Part shown: positions 53,938-62,360 of the stretch, in pieces
Numbering within the stretch: the first letter of the stretch is position 1
Layout: each line of letters opens with the position of its first letter
Assembly: GCF_002270355.1 (NCBI RefSeq)
Contig: NZ_NJFZ01000003.1
Span: forward strand, 1-64,000
Direction of reading: 5' to 3'
DNA from: Flectobacillus sp. BAB-3569
GTDB lineage: Bacteria; Bacteroidota; Bacteroidia; Cytophagales; Spirosomataceae
DNA length: 64,000 nt
Notes under the pieces: model-generated
Database searches by the model: none
Told to the model about the DNA's origin: nothing
What the model saw: only the letters and a program-made list of their open reading frames with translations
Program-made: the position numbers and the translations under genes

Positions 53938-54636
53938 CTACTTGGATTCAGTCTTTTCTTTGGCTTCTGCCAATTTCCACCAAGGCAAATAGGGATAAGC
54001 ATGATGCTCATGATGGTATCCAAAAAAGTAGCAAGTGAAAAAGGCAATCCAATGGTTTAAGCCTTGACTACGGGCTTTATGTTTATCGCTTGGGTCATGT
54101 TCACCTCTATGTGGTAGGTATGTGCCAAAATAAAATAACTGCAAAGTGCTCAAAATAGCAGGTACTTCCCAAAACAGGATTAGATTCCACATCGGGAATA
54201 CTAATTTGAGTAAATTATAGGTAACCGCCATCAGAATAATTTGCCATATTGTAACATATTCTAAGGCAAACTTAAGATACCATCTAAAAAAATTACCTGC
54301 ATAATAATCTGGATCTTGTTCACTCGCCGAATGCTTGTGATGCAAGTGATGTTTCGAGCTCAGTTTGTTGTAATTATTGAAGGCAAACAACGTAGCACAA
54401 AGCCAGCCTATCATATAATTAACCTTTGGGCGATGAGGCATTACCACACCATGAATGGCATCGTGTGCAGTGATAAATACACCCGTGTAGAGGTGCGTTT
54501 GTATCAATAGTCCCAAATAAATTAAAGGATCATCGAAACGAACCGAATAATGTAGGAAATACCAAAGATTTGCACCCCACAAGAGTAAAATCAGTGCGGC
54601 ATAATATAAACCTTTATAATTTTTGAGTGAGTTCAT
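53938..54636 (-). CDS. crtW: CrtW-like carotenoid ketolase (fatty acid desaturase/hydroxylase superfamily)
   Basis: 232 residues, integral membrane with about four helices and the di-iron histidine boxes: HDAIH (58-62), HHLHH (96-100), HRGEH (176-180) and HHEHH (208-212). The spacing, and the motifs EQDPDYYAG, FGTYLPHRGEH and FGYHHEHHAYPYLPWW, fit bacterial beta-carotene 4-ketolase CrtW, which makes keto-carotenoids such as canthaxanthin or astaxanthin. A related desaturase of other substrate is possible. Shares a 65-bp divergent promoter region with the hypothetical gene at 54702. Confidence 0.8.
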   Translation of the reverse strand: MNSLKNYKGLYYAALILLLWGANLWYFLHYSVRFDDPLIYLGLLIQTHLYTGVFITAHDAIHGVVMPHRPKVNYMIGWLCATLFAFNNYNKLSSKHHLHHKHSASEQDPDYYAGNFFRWYLKFALEYVTIWQIILMAVTYNLLKLVFPMWNLILFWEVPAILSTLQLFYFGTYLPHRGEHDPSDKHKARSQGLNHWIAFFTCYFFGYHHEHHAYPYLPWWKLAEAKEKTESK

Positions 54637-54658
54637 ATGGGTTAAACAAGTAAGACTA

Positions 54659-54684
54659 TAACTTTGTTACAAACATCAAATGTA
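54659..54684. promoter_or_regulatory. Divergent -7 boxes for the crtW-like gene and the gene at 54702
   Basis: TAACTTTG (54659-54666, plus strand) and TACATTTG (54677-54684 read on the minus strand) both match TAnnTTTG and point outward in a 65-bp divergent spacer. No clear TTG at 19 bp for either. Confidence 0.4.
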
Positions 54685-54701
54685 AAGTTAATTGTATTTT
54701 C

Positions 54702-55253
54702 ATGGCTAAAATTGAAAAAAATCTCCAGCAAGCTATTCTTGATTTACCCCAAAAGGAAAAAGACAAACTTTTGATTCGCTTGATTGGAAAAGATAAGTTA
54801 TTGATTGAAAAATTCGAGTTTGAATTACTAGAAGCAGGAGAAACCTTGCAAGAACGCAGGACAGATTTACATGAAGCCTTCGAAATGATGTATCATTCTT
54901 ACATAACTTCTCCAAAAGCATTGCTTTATGAAGTTAGAAAAATGAGCAGCGCCATTACACGACATCTAAAAATTACAAAAGATAAATACGGGGAAGTAGA
55001 GCTTACCATTGCCCTTATCAAAGGATGCTTTGAACACAATACTTACATTGTTGAAAAATACAGTTCTTATGCAGATGCATTGTTGCAGTATTTAGCCAAA
55101 CGAACAGAGGCTGTAGTTAAAAAAGTAGAGAAGTTACACCCCGACGAACAGTTTGATTTTCTGGAAAATCTTAATCTTCTTTTAAAGTACAATTACGAAT
55201 ATGCTACCGCTTACTATGCGAAGGAGCTAAAATTGCCTAAAAAATTTGATTAA
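54702..55253 (+). CDS. Hypothetical helical protein
   Basis: 183 residues, no family recognised. Predicted almost all alpha-helical and charged: LDLPQKEKDKLLIRLIGKDK at the N-terminus, then long amphipathic helices to FDFLENLNLLLKYNYEYATA. No signal peptide or membrane segment. The codon use and length look like a real conserved gene. Divergent from crtW; no functional clue beyond position. Confidence 0.75.
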   Translation: MAKIEKNLQQAILDLPQKEKDKLLIRLIGKDKLLIEKFEFELLEAGETLQERRTDLHEAFEMMYHSYITSPKALLYEVRKMSSAITRHLKITKDKYGEVELTIALIKGCFEHNTYIVEKYSSYADALLQYLAKRTEAVVKKVEKLHPDEQFDFLENLNLLLKYNYEYATAYYAKELKLPKKFD

Positions 55254-55430
55254 TTAGTATATTTCACACGAAAATGAGTGTGGTTGTATTACTATTTGTT
55301 AGAAAGATTTATTTTTATAAAAACAAATCACTCCCAACTCAGCTTCAAACTACCGCTAATGTTATTGATGAATTATAATTGCCTTACACTTCTATCTTGA
55401 TAGAAGACCAGAACTAACACATGAAATATT

Positions 55431-56459
55431 ATGTCTAACATTGTTGATGCTATTAAAAACTCTAACTATCTGTACATGGTAAAAATAGACCTAGAGGGTT
55501 TTATTACATATGTATCACCATATTTTCAAAAACGATTTGAGTACTTAGGTAAAAATTTGGTGGGGGTATTTAGTCTTGATACGGTCTATATTGATGATCA
55601 TCAAAAATGTGCTGAGGTGATTCAGCTATGTTTTGCTGAGCCTGAAAAGCCCTTTCCTGTAGTATTGCGAAAACCTCATATTGCCAATAGTTTTCTTTGG
55701 ACACAATGGGAATTTTCACTACAATTAAATGACAACAAAGAACCTCTGGAGATTCTTTGTATAGGACACGATATCACCCATGTGGAGGAGTTAAACGAGC
55801 AAACTATCAACATGAATGCTTTGTTGCTTGAACATCAAAATAAATATAGTAGCCTTTTTGAGTTATCGCCTGTAGGTATTGCCGTGAATTCGATGGACGG
55901 GCATTTTCTGGAAGTAAATACCGCCTTATCTAACATGACAGGATACTCTAAGTCAGAGCTTTTGAAGATAGACTATTGGACTTTAACTCCTCAATCTTAT
56001 CAAGAACAGGAACAAGAACAGCTTAGGGGTTTGCATAACTTAGGAAGTTATGGCCCTTATGAGAAAGAATATATCCATAAAGATGGACATACCATTCCGA
56101 TTCTATTAAATGGAAGACTTGTTATTGATAAACATGGCAAACCTCGTATTTGGTCAATTATTCAAGATATAAGTAAAGTAAAAGAGCGTGAGCAGATAAT
56201 CATTGATCAAAATAGGAAACTCAAAGAGATTGCCTATACCCAATCACATGTAATCAGGCATCCTGTGGCTAATATCCTCGGGGCTGTGGATTTGTTAGAA
56301 AATGAAATTATTCCACCTAGTATTCAAGTATTGGTCGAAATGCTTAAAATTAGTGCTCAACAATTAGATGATATTATTCGTGAGACGGTACTTAAATCAA
56401 GAGCTCTCGAATCTAGCGAAGAAGAAATAAGCCAACTTCACACGAGAGACAGCGCTTAG
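55431..56459 (+). CDS. PAS-domain protein with a DHp-like helix but no ATPase domain
   Basis: 342 residues: PAS domain 1 (about residues 5-115), PAS domain 2 (about 135-250, with LFELSPVGIAVNSMDGHFLE and DGHTIPILLNGRLV plus a PAC segment WSIIQDISKVKER), then a helix pair resembling a histidine-kinase dimerisation domain with YTQSHVIRHPVANILGAVDL. His in SHVIRHP is the likely phospho site. There is no N/G1/G2 ATP-binding domain before the stop, so it cannot autophosphorylate by itself. Its last 47 bp overlap the convergent DUF2851 gene. Confidence 0.85.
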   Translation: MSNIVDAIKNSNYLYMVKIDLEGFITYVSPYFQKRFEYLGKNLVGVFSLDTVYIDDHQKCAEVIQLCFAEPEKPFPVVLRKPHIANSFLWTQWEFSLQLNDNKEPLEILCIGHDITHVEELNEQTINMNALLLEHQNKYSSLFELSPVGIAVNSMDGHFLEVNTALSNMTGYSKSELLKIDYWTLTPQSYQEQEQEQLRGLHNLGSYGPYEKEYIHKDGHTIPILLNGRLVIDKHGKPRIWSIIQDISKVKEREQIIIDQNRKLKEIAYTQSHVIRHPVANILGAVDLLENEIIPPSIQVLVEMLKISAQQLDDIIRETVLKSRALESSEEEISQLHTRDSA

Positions 56460-57690
56460 TATGGCAAAAACTTTTCATCCATTCCAAAGCTCCCTGCGAG
56501 TCAGCCGCATTTTTGATTGGTAAGTGTAACTCTTGCCAAATAGCTAAAATGTGGTTTTTCTCGGGTTTAATTTCTTCCAACATAGCGATAGCTTTATCGA
56601 CTAATATTGGCTCGTTTTTATATCTGCCATATCCTGCCATCAATGGTACAACGGTATTGATAAGGATATTTTCAAAAGAACTTTTTCCAAAACTTTTTAC
56701 TCTTGTTTCAGTAGATTTTCCAAAGCGATAATGATTTTCCCAATAAGGAGAAGTGTTGATACTGAAAAGTGATTCTATAGTTTGGGTATCTTTAAAGTAG
56801 ATCATTAAGGAAAAAAGATTCGCATTTTTCCCAATTAAGGCTGCCCATTGCGCTAACCTAACGGTCGGGAAATTGGCAGGTCGCATTCTCAAAAACTTCC
56901 ATTCATGACTCTCAATCACAGGTTTGAGTTGATACTTGGCCGACAAAAATTTGAATTCCTGCTTCAAACTTCGTTGATAATCATCATTTTCCTCGATTAC
57001 TTCGAGTAAACCTGCTACCCCAAATACCATGGCTTCTATCTGAAAAAGGTTATCTCGATGCTTATGAATACATTTGAGGGGTAAATTTTCGGCTAATCTC
57101 ATAAAAGGTTCGGCATTGACCACAAAGCCAAAGTTTTTAGCCAGTAATCGATAAGCTACATCTTCCCAATCTTGATTACACTTAGCAAAAAGCTCCATAA
57201 TATGATGAGCTTTCTTTTCAAGTCTCAGTAACAAGGCTTTATCTAGCATTCCTAGTTTTCGGATAAAAGGAACTTCTTCAAATTGTCCCTGACAGAGAAT
57301 TTGAGTGGGTCTTGCCATAAAAGCTGAATAGGATTGTAACAAACGCACATCAATGAGGTCTTTTACAACCAAAGTGGGCATTATGGTGCCATCGTGGCGA
57401 TATACCTCACGGTCATTTTCCCAAACTACGTGTAAAATAACATTGCCATACGACTGATCATGCTGATGTGTATGCTGTTCCCAGTCCGAAGATTTAAGGT
57501 GTATTTCCACACTTCCTATCCATTCGACAACACCAATTTGGATATGCGCTTCTAAGAAATCCGCTCCAGCGTGAGTGTTGTGATAGCCCACTTTCAATAC
57601 TTGAATTGGTTCTGCTTGTGTGCTTACTAAAGAAAGGCTACTGAATTTCTGGAATTGCCAAACATGGTGTAAAAAGGCTTCTTGCATCAT
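56413..57690 (-). CDS. DUF2851 family protein
   Basis: 425 residues; the Bacteroidetes family of unknown function DUF2851 is recognised from the N-terminus (ATG start, then VWQFQKF), GYHNTHAGADFLEAHIQIGV, GSVEIHLKSSDWEQHTHQHD and YGNVILHVVWENDREV. The C-terminal Cys pattern CHTKRCLSCEVGLFLL suggests a metal site. Function unknown. The 3' end overlaps the PAS gene tail-to-tail by 47 bp. Confidence 0.9.
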   Translation of the reverse strand: MMQEAFLHHVWQFQKFSSLSLVSTQAEPIQVLKVGYHNTHAGADFLEAHIQIGVVEWIGSVEIHLKSSDWEQHTHQHDQSYGNVILHVVWENDREVYRHDGTIMPTLVVKDLIDVRLLQSYSAFMARPTQILCQGQFEEVPFIRKLGMLDKALLLRLEKKAHHIMELFAKCNQDWEDVAYRLLAKNFGFVVNAEPFMRLAENLPLKCIHKHRDNLFQIEAMVFGVAGLLEVIEENDDYQRSLKQEFKFLSAKYQLKPVIESHEWKFLRMRPANFPTVRLAQWAALIGKNANLFSLMIYFKDTQTIESLFSINTSPYWENHYRFGKSTETRVKSFGKSSFENILINTVVPLMAGYGRYKNEPILVDKAIAMLEEIKPEKNHILAIWQELHLPIKNAADSQGALEWMKSFCHTKRCLSCEVGLFLLR

Positions 57691-57795
57691 AATGAGGTGT
57701 TTGATAGATTAAGAACTAAAAGTTTGTAGTAAAAATAAAAAAATCTATCAAAATGCTCTACTTTTTGCAATACTTTCTCTAATTGTGTTAAAAAA

Positions 57796-57826
57796 TAGGG
57801 AATGGTGTGTAAAACACCATTCCCTA
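57796..57826 (-). terminator. Rho-independent terminator after the GH29 gene
   Basis: 13-bp perfect stem (TAGGGAATGGTGT at 57796-57808 with 57814-57826), 5-nt loop, T6 tail on the minus strand; 33 bp after the fucosidase stop. Confidence 0.92.
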
Positions 57827-57859
57827 TAAAATCAAACGCTTAAATGTGATAAGGTAATT

Positions 57860-59182
57860 TTATTTTTCCAACTCAATCACCGTGTCTAATTCATCTCTTT
57901 GAGCTGGATTAATATCAAAAACAACGAAGTTGTTATCTAATTTTTGGAGCTTCACTGGTGTACCAGACTTAAAATATTTAGCCGTTTTGAATGCTACAGG
58001 TATTTTAATCATCCATTTATCTTCTTTTTGTTTTAATAAATGAAGATAAATTTTATTGCCTTTTTCGGTTACAGCTCCCCAATCTTGCGGACGAACAAAG
58101 CCACCTTGTGTGCCATAAATCGTCGAGCCATATACTTTCATGAAATCACCTACCTTGGCTAATCTTTCGACAAATTCTGGTTGTATTTCGCCATTTGGCA
58201 TTGGTCCAACATTCAACAAAAAGTTGGCACCATAGCCTGCTGCTCTTACCAAGTAATCAACTAATTCTTTTGGCGTTTTGTAACTGTTATCTTTGATATT
58301 ATATCCCCATGAGCCATTGAGTGTTTCGCAGGTTTCGAGAGGTAATTTACCAATTTCTTGTCCCGATAAACCCGATTTGTTTTCGCCAGGAAGATCACGC
58401 TCAAACATCTGGAAATCTTCACCATCAATTGGTAACAAATGGTGGTTGTTGCCAATCAAACATTGTGGTTGAAGTTTGTGTATCAGTGAATAAATTTCAT
58501 CGTATTTCCAGTCTATTTTAGATTGTAAAGTTTTATCATGATCGTTGTCTAATTGGTCCCAGTGTCCATCAAACCAGATGGTCGATACCTCTCCATACTT
58601 GGTAAGTAATTCAGTTAGTTGATTTTTCATAAACTGCAAATAGCTGACATAGTTACTTTTTTCGGTACGTCCTGTGCCTTTGCCTGTTTTACCAGTTTCG
58701 TAAGGATAATCGGTGCGATACCAATCTAATAGCGAATAATAAAAACATATTTTGATGCCCTGCTTATGGCATTCGTCAGCGATTTCTTTTACAATATCTC
58801 TTTTAAAAGGGGTGTTTGCAATGCCCCAGTCAGAATATTGCGTATGAAAATTACTAAAGCCATCATGGTGGCGAGTAATGAGGGTAATATATTTCATACC
58901 AGCGTTTTTGGCGATACCGACCCATGTTTTTGCATCAAAATCAACTGGATTAAAAGCTCTTTGAAGTCTTTGATAATCTTTTATTTTGATATTTTTGTTG
59001 TTCATAACCCATTCACCATCGCCCAAAACACTTGATGAGCCCCAGTGGATGAACATTCCAAAGCGGGCTTCATCAAATGCTTGGCGAGCTTTGAGATTTT
59101 CGGGAGTAGGCACATATTTTTGTGCAAAAATGGATGTCGCTGCTAGAAAACAACACAGTAAAGCAGTTGTAATTTTTTTCAT
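57860..59182 (-). CDS. Alpha-L-fucosidase, glycoside hydrolase family 29
   Basis: 440 residues from the chosen start at 59182, where the signal peptide (MKKITTALLCCFLAATSIFA) begins; 23 upstream in-frame codons rejected. GH29 barrel with RFGMFIHWGSSSVLGDGEWV, ITRHHDGFSNFHTQYSDWGI, FYYSLLDWYRTDYPY and the nucleophile Asp in STIWFDGHWDQLD (about residue 202), then the LLNVGPMPNGEIQ segment and a small C-terminal beta domain. Removes alpha-L-fucose from glycans; periplasmic or secreted. With GH78 and GH43 it indicates glycan scavenging. Confidence 0.95.
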   Translation of the reverse strand: MKKITTALLCCFLAATSIFAQKYVPTPENLKARQAFDEARFGMFIHWGSSSVLGDGEWVMNNKNIKIKDYQRLQRAFNPVDFDAKTWVGIAKNAGMKYITLITRHHDGFSNFHTQYSDWGIANTPFKRDIVKEIADECHKQGIKICFYYSLLDWYRTDYPYETGKTGKGTGRTEKSNYVSYLQFMKNQLTELLTKYGEVSTIWFDGHWDQLDNDHDKTLQSKIDWKYDEIYSLIHKLQPQCLIGNNHHLLPIDGEDFQMFERDLPGENKSGLSGQEIGKLPLETCETLNGSWGYNIKDNSYKTPKELVDYLVRAAGYGANFLLNVGPMPNGEIQPEFVERLAKVGDFMKVYGSTIYGTQGGFVRPQDWGAVTEKGNKIYLHLLKQKEDKWMIKIPVAFKTAKYFKSGTPVKLQKLDNNFVVFDINPAQRDELDTVIELEK

Positions 59183-59377
59183 TTTTATAATAGTTTGTAA
59201 AGATAATTTGGTGTTTTTAAAAGATATTTTTATCGGAAAATACCCATACATTTATGGATAAGTATGGGTAATAAATGACGTGGAATAGACCTTTGTTTTG
59301 ATTATTAATTGATGTCTTGTGTGGTACGTCTAAAGACTTGTGCCTATTTCTGCCCATTATTTTGATACCTATTGTAC

Positions 59378-59405
59378 AGAGATAGATACTTTGCTACCTA
59401 TCTCT
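59378..59405. promoter_or_regulatory. Inverted repeat operator upstream of the ModE-like gene
   Basis: Perfect 8-bp arms AGAGATAG (59378-59385) and CTATCTCT (59398-59405) with a 12-nt spacer containing TACTTTG, a near -7 box. It lies 35 bp before the regulator ATG, a position suited to autorepression; ModE-type binding is inference. Confidence 0.55.
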
Positions 59406-59439
59406 ATTACTTTTATATAAATTTCATTTATCTCAATAT

Positions 59440-59820
59440 ATGAGTTTAGATACAAAATCTTATCAGGTTGTGGGGGCTGTTTGGATTGAAAAATCTGATG
59501 GTACCGACCGATTTTTAGGAAAAGGAAGAATCCAGTTGATGGAATTGATCATCGAACATGGCTCCATTTCACAAGCAGCAAAAGCCATGAATATGTCTTA
59601 CAAAAGAGCATGGGAATTGATTAATTCGATGAATGTTCAGTCTGCAAAGCCATTTGTGATTACTCAAGTTGGAGGAAAAAGAGGCGGAGGGGCAGTAGTC
59701 ACAGAAGAAGGCATAAAAGCCATTGCTGAATACAAAGACTTGCAAGCAAGGTTTATTGAGTTTTTGGAACAAGAATCTAAAGCTTTTAATCAAAAAACTC
59801 ACACCTTGGGAATCGTTTAA
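59440..59820 (+). CDS. ModE-like winged helix-turn-helix regulator
   Basis: 126 residues, corresponding to the N-terminal DNA-binding domain of ModE/LysR-type proteins: GKGRIQLMELIIEHGSISQA, AKAMNMSYKRAWELINSMN and GGKRGGGAVVTEEGIKAIAE. There is no TOBE molybdate-binding domain, as is common for the short form. Likely regulates molybdate or molybdoenzyme genes; the target may include itself (upstream inverted repeat). The TauE/SafE permease gene follows 358 bp later on the same strand, with a repeat between. Confidence 0.88.
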   Translation: MSLDTKSYQVVGAVWIEKSDGTDRFLGKGRIQLMELIIEHGSISQAAKAMNMSYKRAWELINSMNVQSAKPFVITQVGGKRGGGAVVTEEGIKAIAEYKDLQARFIEFLEQESKAFNQKTHTLGIV

Positions 59821-60178
59821 ATAATCTCATTTTTCTTTTATGCTTCGCTATGTATTGTCTTTTCAATTCGTACGCTATATTTTTACAAAAATAACGAAAA
59901 GGTATCTCTAAAGAATTTATAAAATATTTCTACAAAACTCAGGGCTACCTATTTTTGGCGAGGATATAAAGCATTTACAACACTTAAGTAATCGTGCAGA
60001 AAAAGATTTAAGTTTTTTGTTGAAGGCATAAGGCAACAGGCACAAGGCAAAGAGTGTAAAAATGTTTTTTATTACCCAGAGCCATGCTTTTTTCCAAAGC
60101 TCATCGCCGAAAGCTGATACCTGAAAGCCATAGGCACAAAAATTAATTTTTATTTTGCCCACTAACTTAATTTAACTC
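59821..60178. other. Spacer filled by a dispersed repeat
   Basis: 358 bp between the ModE-like and permease genes. The middle and right parts are the ~130-bp element in reverse orientation; the left 150 bp are AT-rich with no feature seen. Confidence 0.6.
59986..60130 (-). repeat. ~130-bp dispersed element, copy 3 (reverse orientation)
   Basis: On the minus strand TCAGGTATCAGCTTTCGGCG, GAGCTTTGGAAAAAAGCATG, ACACTCTTTGCCTTGTGCCT and CTGCACGATTACTTAAG match copies 1 and 2 in order, with a small insertion before the last segment. Confidence 0.85.
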
Positions 60179-60919
60179 ATGGATATTTCCCAAATGATCT
60201 TAATGCTGGCGATGCTGGCAACAGTGGCTTTTTTATATGCTTCGGTAGGGCATGGTGGGGCGAGTGGGTATCTTGCTGTGATGGCATTGTTGGGTTTTGC
60301 TCCAGCATTGATGAAATCCTCTGCACTGATTATGAATTTGGCAGTGTCATTGTTTTCTTTTATTGGTTTCTATCGTGCGGGTCATTTCAAAATTAAGCTT
60401 TTTTGGCCTTTCGCTGTTGCCAGTATCCCAATGTCATTTTTAGGGGCAACTTATACACTTCCTGATAGTATCTATAAAAAAATCTTAGCCGTATGTATTC
60501 TTATCTCAATTGTAAGAATGCTAGTGAAATTCGAAAAATCTGAGCATGAGGTAAAGGAAATCCCATTGTTTGGCGCCTTGTTGACTGGTGCAGCTATTGG
60601 ACTTTTATCTGGAATGATTGGTATTGGCGGAGGCATTATCCTCAGTCCAGTAATGCTGGTAATGGGCTGGGCAACACTCAAGCAGACGGCTGCTGTGTCG
60701 GCATTATTTATCTTTGTCAACTCCGTTTCTGGGCTAATTGGAGCTATCTCAAAAGGAACGTTGGTAATTCAGCCTGATTTGATTTATGCAGTGATGGCAA
60801 CTGTCGTAGGAGGGACGATTGGGGCGTATTATGGAAGTCATCGCTTCAACATACCAACGCTACGTTATATGTTGGCACTAGGGCTAGTGATTGCTTGTTT
60901 GAAGCTTATATTTACCTAG
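60179..60919 (+). CDS. TauE/SafE (TSUP) family membrane permease
   Basis: 246 residues, seven to eight predicted transmembrane helices in two related halves, each with the family's glycine-rich pattern (ASVGHGGASGYLAVMALLGF in the first; LSGMIGIGGGIILSPVMLVM in the second). Members export or import sulfite, sulfoacetate or other small anions. Ends in a membrane helix. The ModE-like regulator upstream suggests, but does not show, a link to molybdenum or sulfur metabolism. Confidence 0.9.
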   Translation: MDISQMILMLAMLATVAFLYASVGHGGASGYLAVMALLGFAPALMKSSALIMNLAVSLFSFIGFYRAGHFKIKLFWPFAVASIPMSFLGATYTLPDSIYKKILAVCILISIVRMLVKFEKSEHEVKEIPLFGALLTGAAIGLLSGMIGIGGGIILSPVMLVMGWATLKQTAAVSALFIFVNSVSGLIGAISKGTLVIQPDLIYAVMATVVGGTIGAYYGSHRFNIPTLRYMLALGLVIACLKLIFT

Positions 60920-60922
60920 ATA

Positions 60923-61073
60923 GTTGTGAGTTTTGAATTGTGAATTGTGAATGGTGAATTATGAATGTAAAGTGTTATTTATCAGTATCTTATCTTAAGA
61001 GTTGAAATTGCCCTAAATGTGAAATATTGATAATTAAAAATTTATATTCACAATTCACCACTCACCATTCAGC
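60923..61073. repeat. Inverted GTGAATTGTGAATGGTGAATT repeats between convergent genes
   Basis: Left arm 60923-60965 (TGAATTGTGAATTGTGAATG) and right arm 61047-61073 (reverse complement GCTGAATGGTGAGTGGTGAA) about 80 bp apart, between the permease and the lipoprotein genes. Possible bidirectional terminator or mobile repeat pair. Confidence 0.65.
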
Positions 61074-61088
61074 ATTGATACTCAAATT

Positions 61089-62003
61089 CTACTGAATCAT
61101 CATTGGTCGTGCGGCACGTCCTTCTGACTGAGCAAAAATTTGATAACCAATAATCTCAAGATTTTCTTTTCCTGTGAACGAAGCAGCTTGATATTCACTT
61201 AGTACTTTTAAGTAGGTGTTATCAAAGCTGTTATTGACAAAATAGTTGAATGAGAATGTTGGTTCAGCACTAAACAAGAATATAATTTTCTGTATCTTAT
61301 TTTGCGCTTTAGCCGCTCTCCCTAACCATTGTAAACGGCTTTTCATATAGCTAAATGTAGGAGTTGTTTGGTAATCGTGTACCAATATTCGGTCTGTATT
61401 TGAAACTATCCCTGTTGCCTGCGTCAACTCCTGACCCGTAGGATTTTGAAACCAACCTATGTATGTTTCTGTAGGTATTGGCTTTGTTTGAGCATCTCCC
61501 CAAGCATTAATTCCTTGTAATTCTTTAAGGTAGTTTTTAAAGGTTGCAGCTTTATTCCACCATTCAAGTTCTAAGTTGGCATAATCAAATTTTTCAAGGG
61601 TATCCGTACGATTCGTATTATAATTACTGATGATAGTTGCAAAGGCATTTGCTGAGCCCATGCAGGCGGTAACGGTAGTAATGCCATATTGTGTACGTGC
61701 TTTACGAATGAATGCCGCCACTTTAGGGTACCCCGCAGATGTTGCTAATAAGGTGTACAAATCATAGCAAGTAACCGTGGTAAAATTGTTGTATTGACAC
61801 CATTGGAGTAAAGCGTTTTCTTTACCTTGATCGCCGACAATATACTTCAAACTGTCGAGATACACACCTCTGTATATTGAGCTTAGGTCAATTTTGAGAC
61901 CATTGTGTTCAGGGCTCGATGGCTCCATCGATAGGTCTTCGCTACATTGTGTAAACAAAAAGACGGAGGATAGCAGAATAATAAATAGATAGTGATTTTT
62001 CAT
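61089..62003 (-). CDS. Hypothetical lipoprotein
   Basis: 304 residues with a lipobox (FLFTQC, Cys 20) followed by an acidic linker. The mature part is alternating alpha/beta, compatible with a TIM-barrel-like fold: GLKIDLSSIYRGVYLDSLKY, NNFTTVTCYDLYTLL, YGITTVTACMGSANAFATII and RILVHDYQTTPTFSYMKSRL. It has the look of a glycosidase-like or binding protein but no catalytic pair can be assigned and no family is recognised. Single gene. Confidence 0.75.
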   Translation of the reverse strand: MKNHYLFIILLSSVFLFTQCSEDLSMEPSSPEHNGLKIDLSSIYRGVYLDSLKYIVGDQGKENALLQWCQYNNFTTVTCYDLYTLLATSAGYPKVAAFIRKARTQYGITTVTACMGSANAFATIISNYNTNRTDTLEKFDYANLELEWWNKAATFKNYLKELQGINAWGDAQTKPIPTETYIGWFQNPTGQELTQATGIVSNTDRILVHDYQTTPTFSYMKSRLQWLGRAAKAQNKIQKIIFLFSAEPTFSFNYFVNNSFDNTYLKVLSEYQAASFTGKENLEIIGYQIFAQSEGRAARPMMIQ

Positions 62004-62360
62004 GAGTATAAAATTTTATGGGCTTTGTAACTCTAAAATAGACATTGGAAATCACTATTCCAAATACATTAGTGCTCAAAAATGGTTATGATTGATATAA
62101 ATCATATTTTAAAATTTGCACTTTATTGATAGAGAGTCTGTTGAACATGATAAAGTAGTTTTGTATGAGAGTATTAAATAATTATGAGTGAATGAAAATT
62201 AGTTATAGGTGCAGAACGGTATCTGTTGTTACATATAATTATAATAGCACTAAAACAAAAAAAATCTTAGCCTGAGAAGACTAAGATTTTTTTTGAAAAT
62301 TCTATGAATAAAAATTCAGCTAATGAAATTAATTACCGAACTTAATTTTATCCTTAGGAA
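62004..62360. other. Spacer between pdhB and the lipoprotein gene
   Basis: 357 bp. It must hold the lipoprotein promoter (none recognised) and, at its right end, the pdhB terminator. No gene seen. Confidence 0.45.
62260..62292 (-). terminator. Rho-independent terminator after pdhB
   Basis: About 11-bp A/T-rich stem (AAAAATCTTAG at 62260-62270 with 62281-62291), 10-nt loop, A8/T8 flanks. 69 bp after the stop. Confidence 0.8.
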
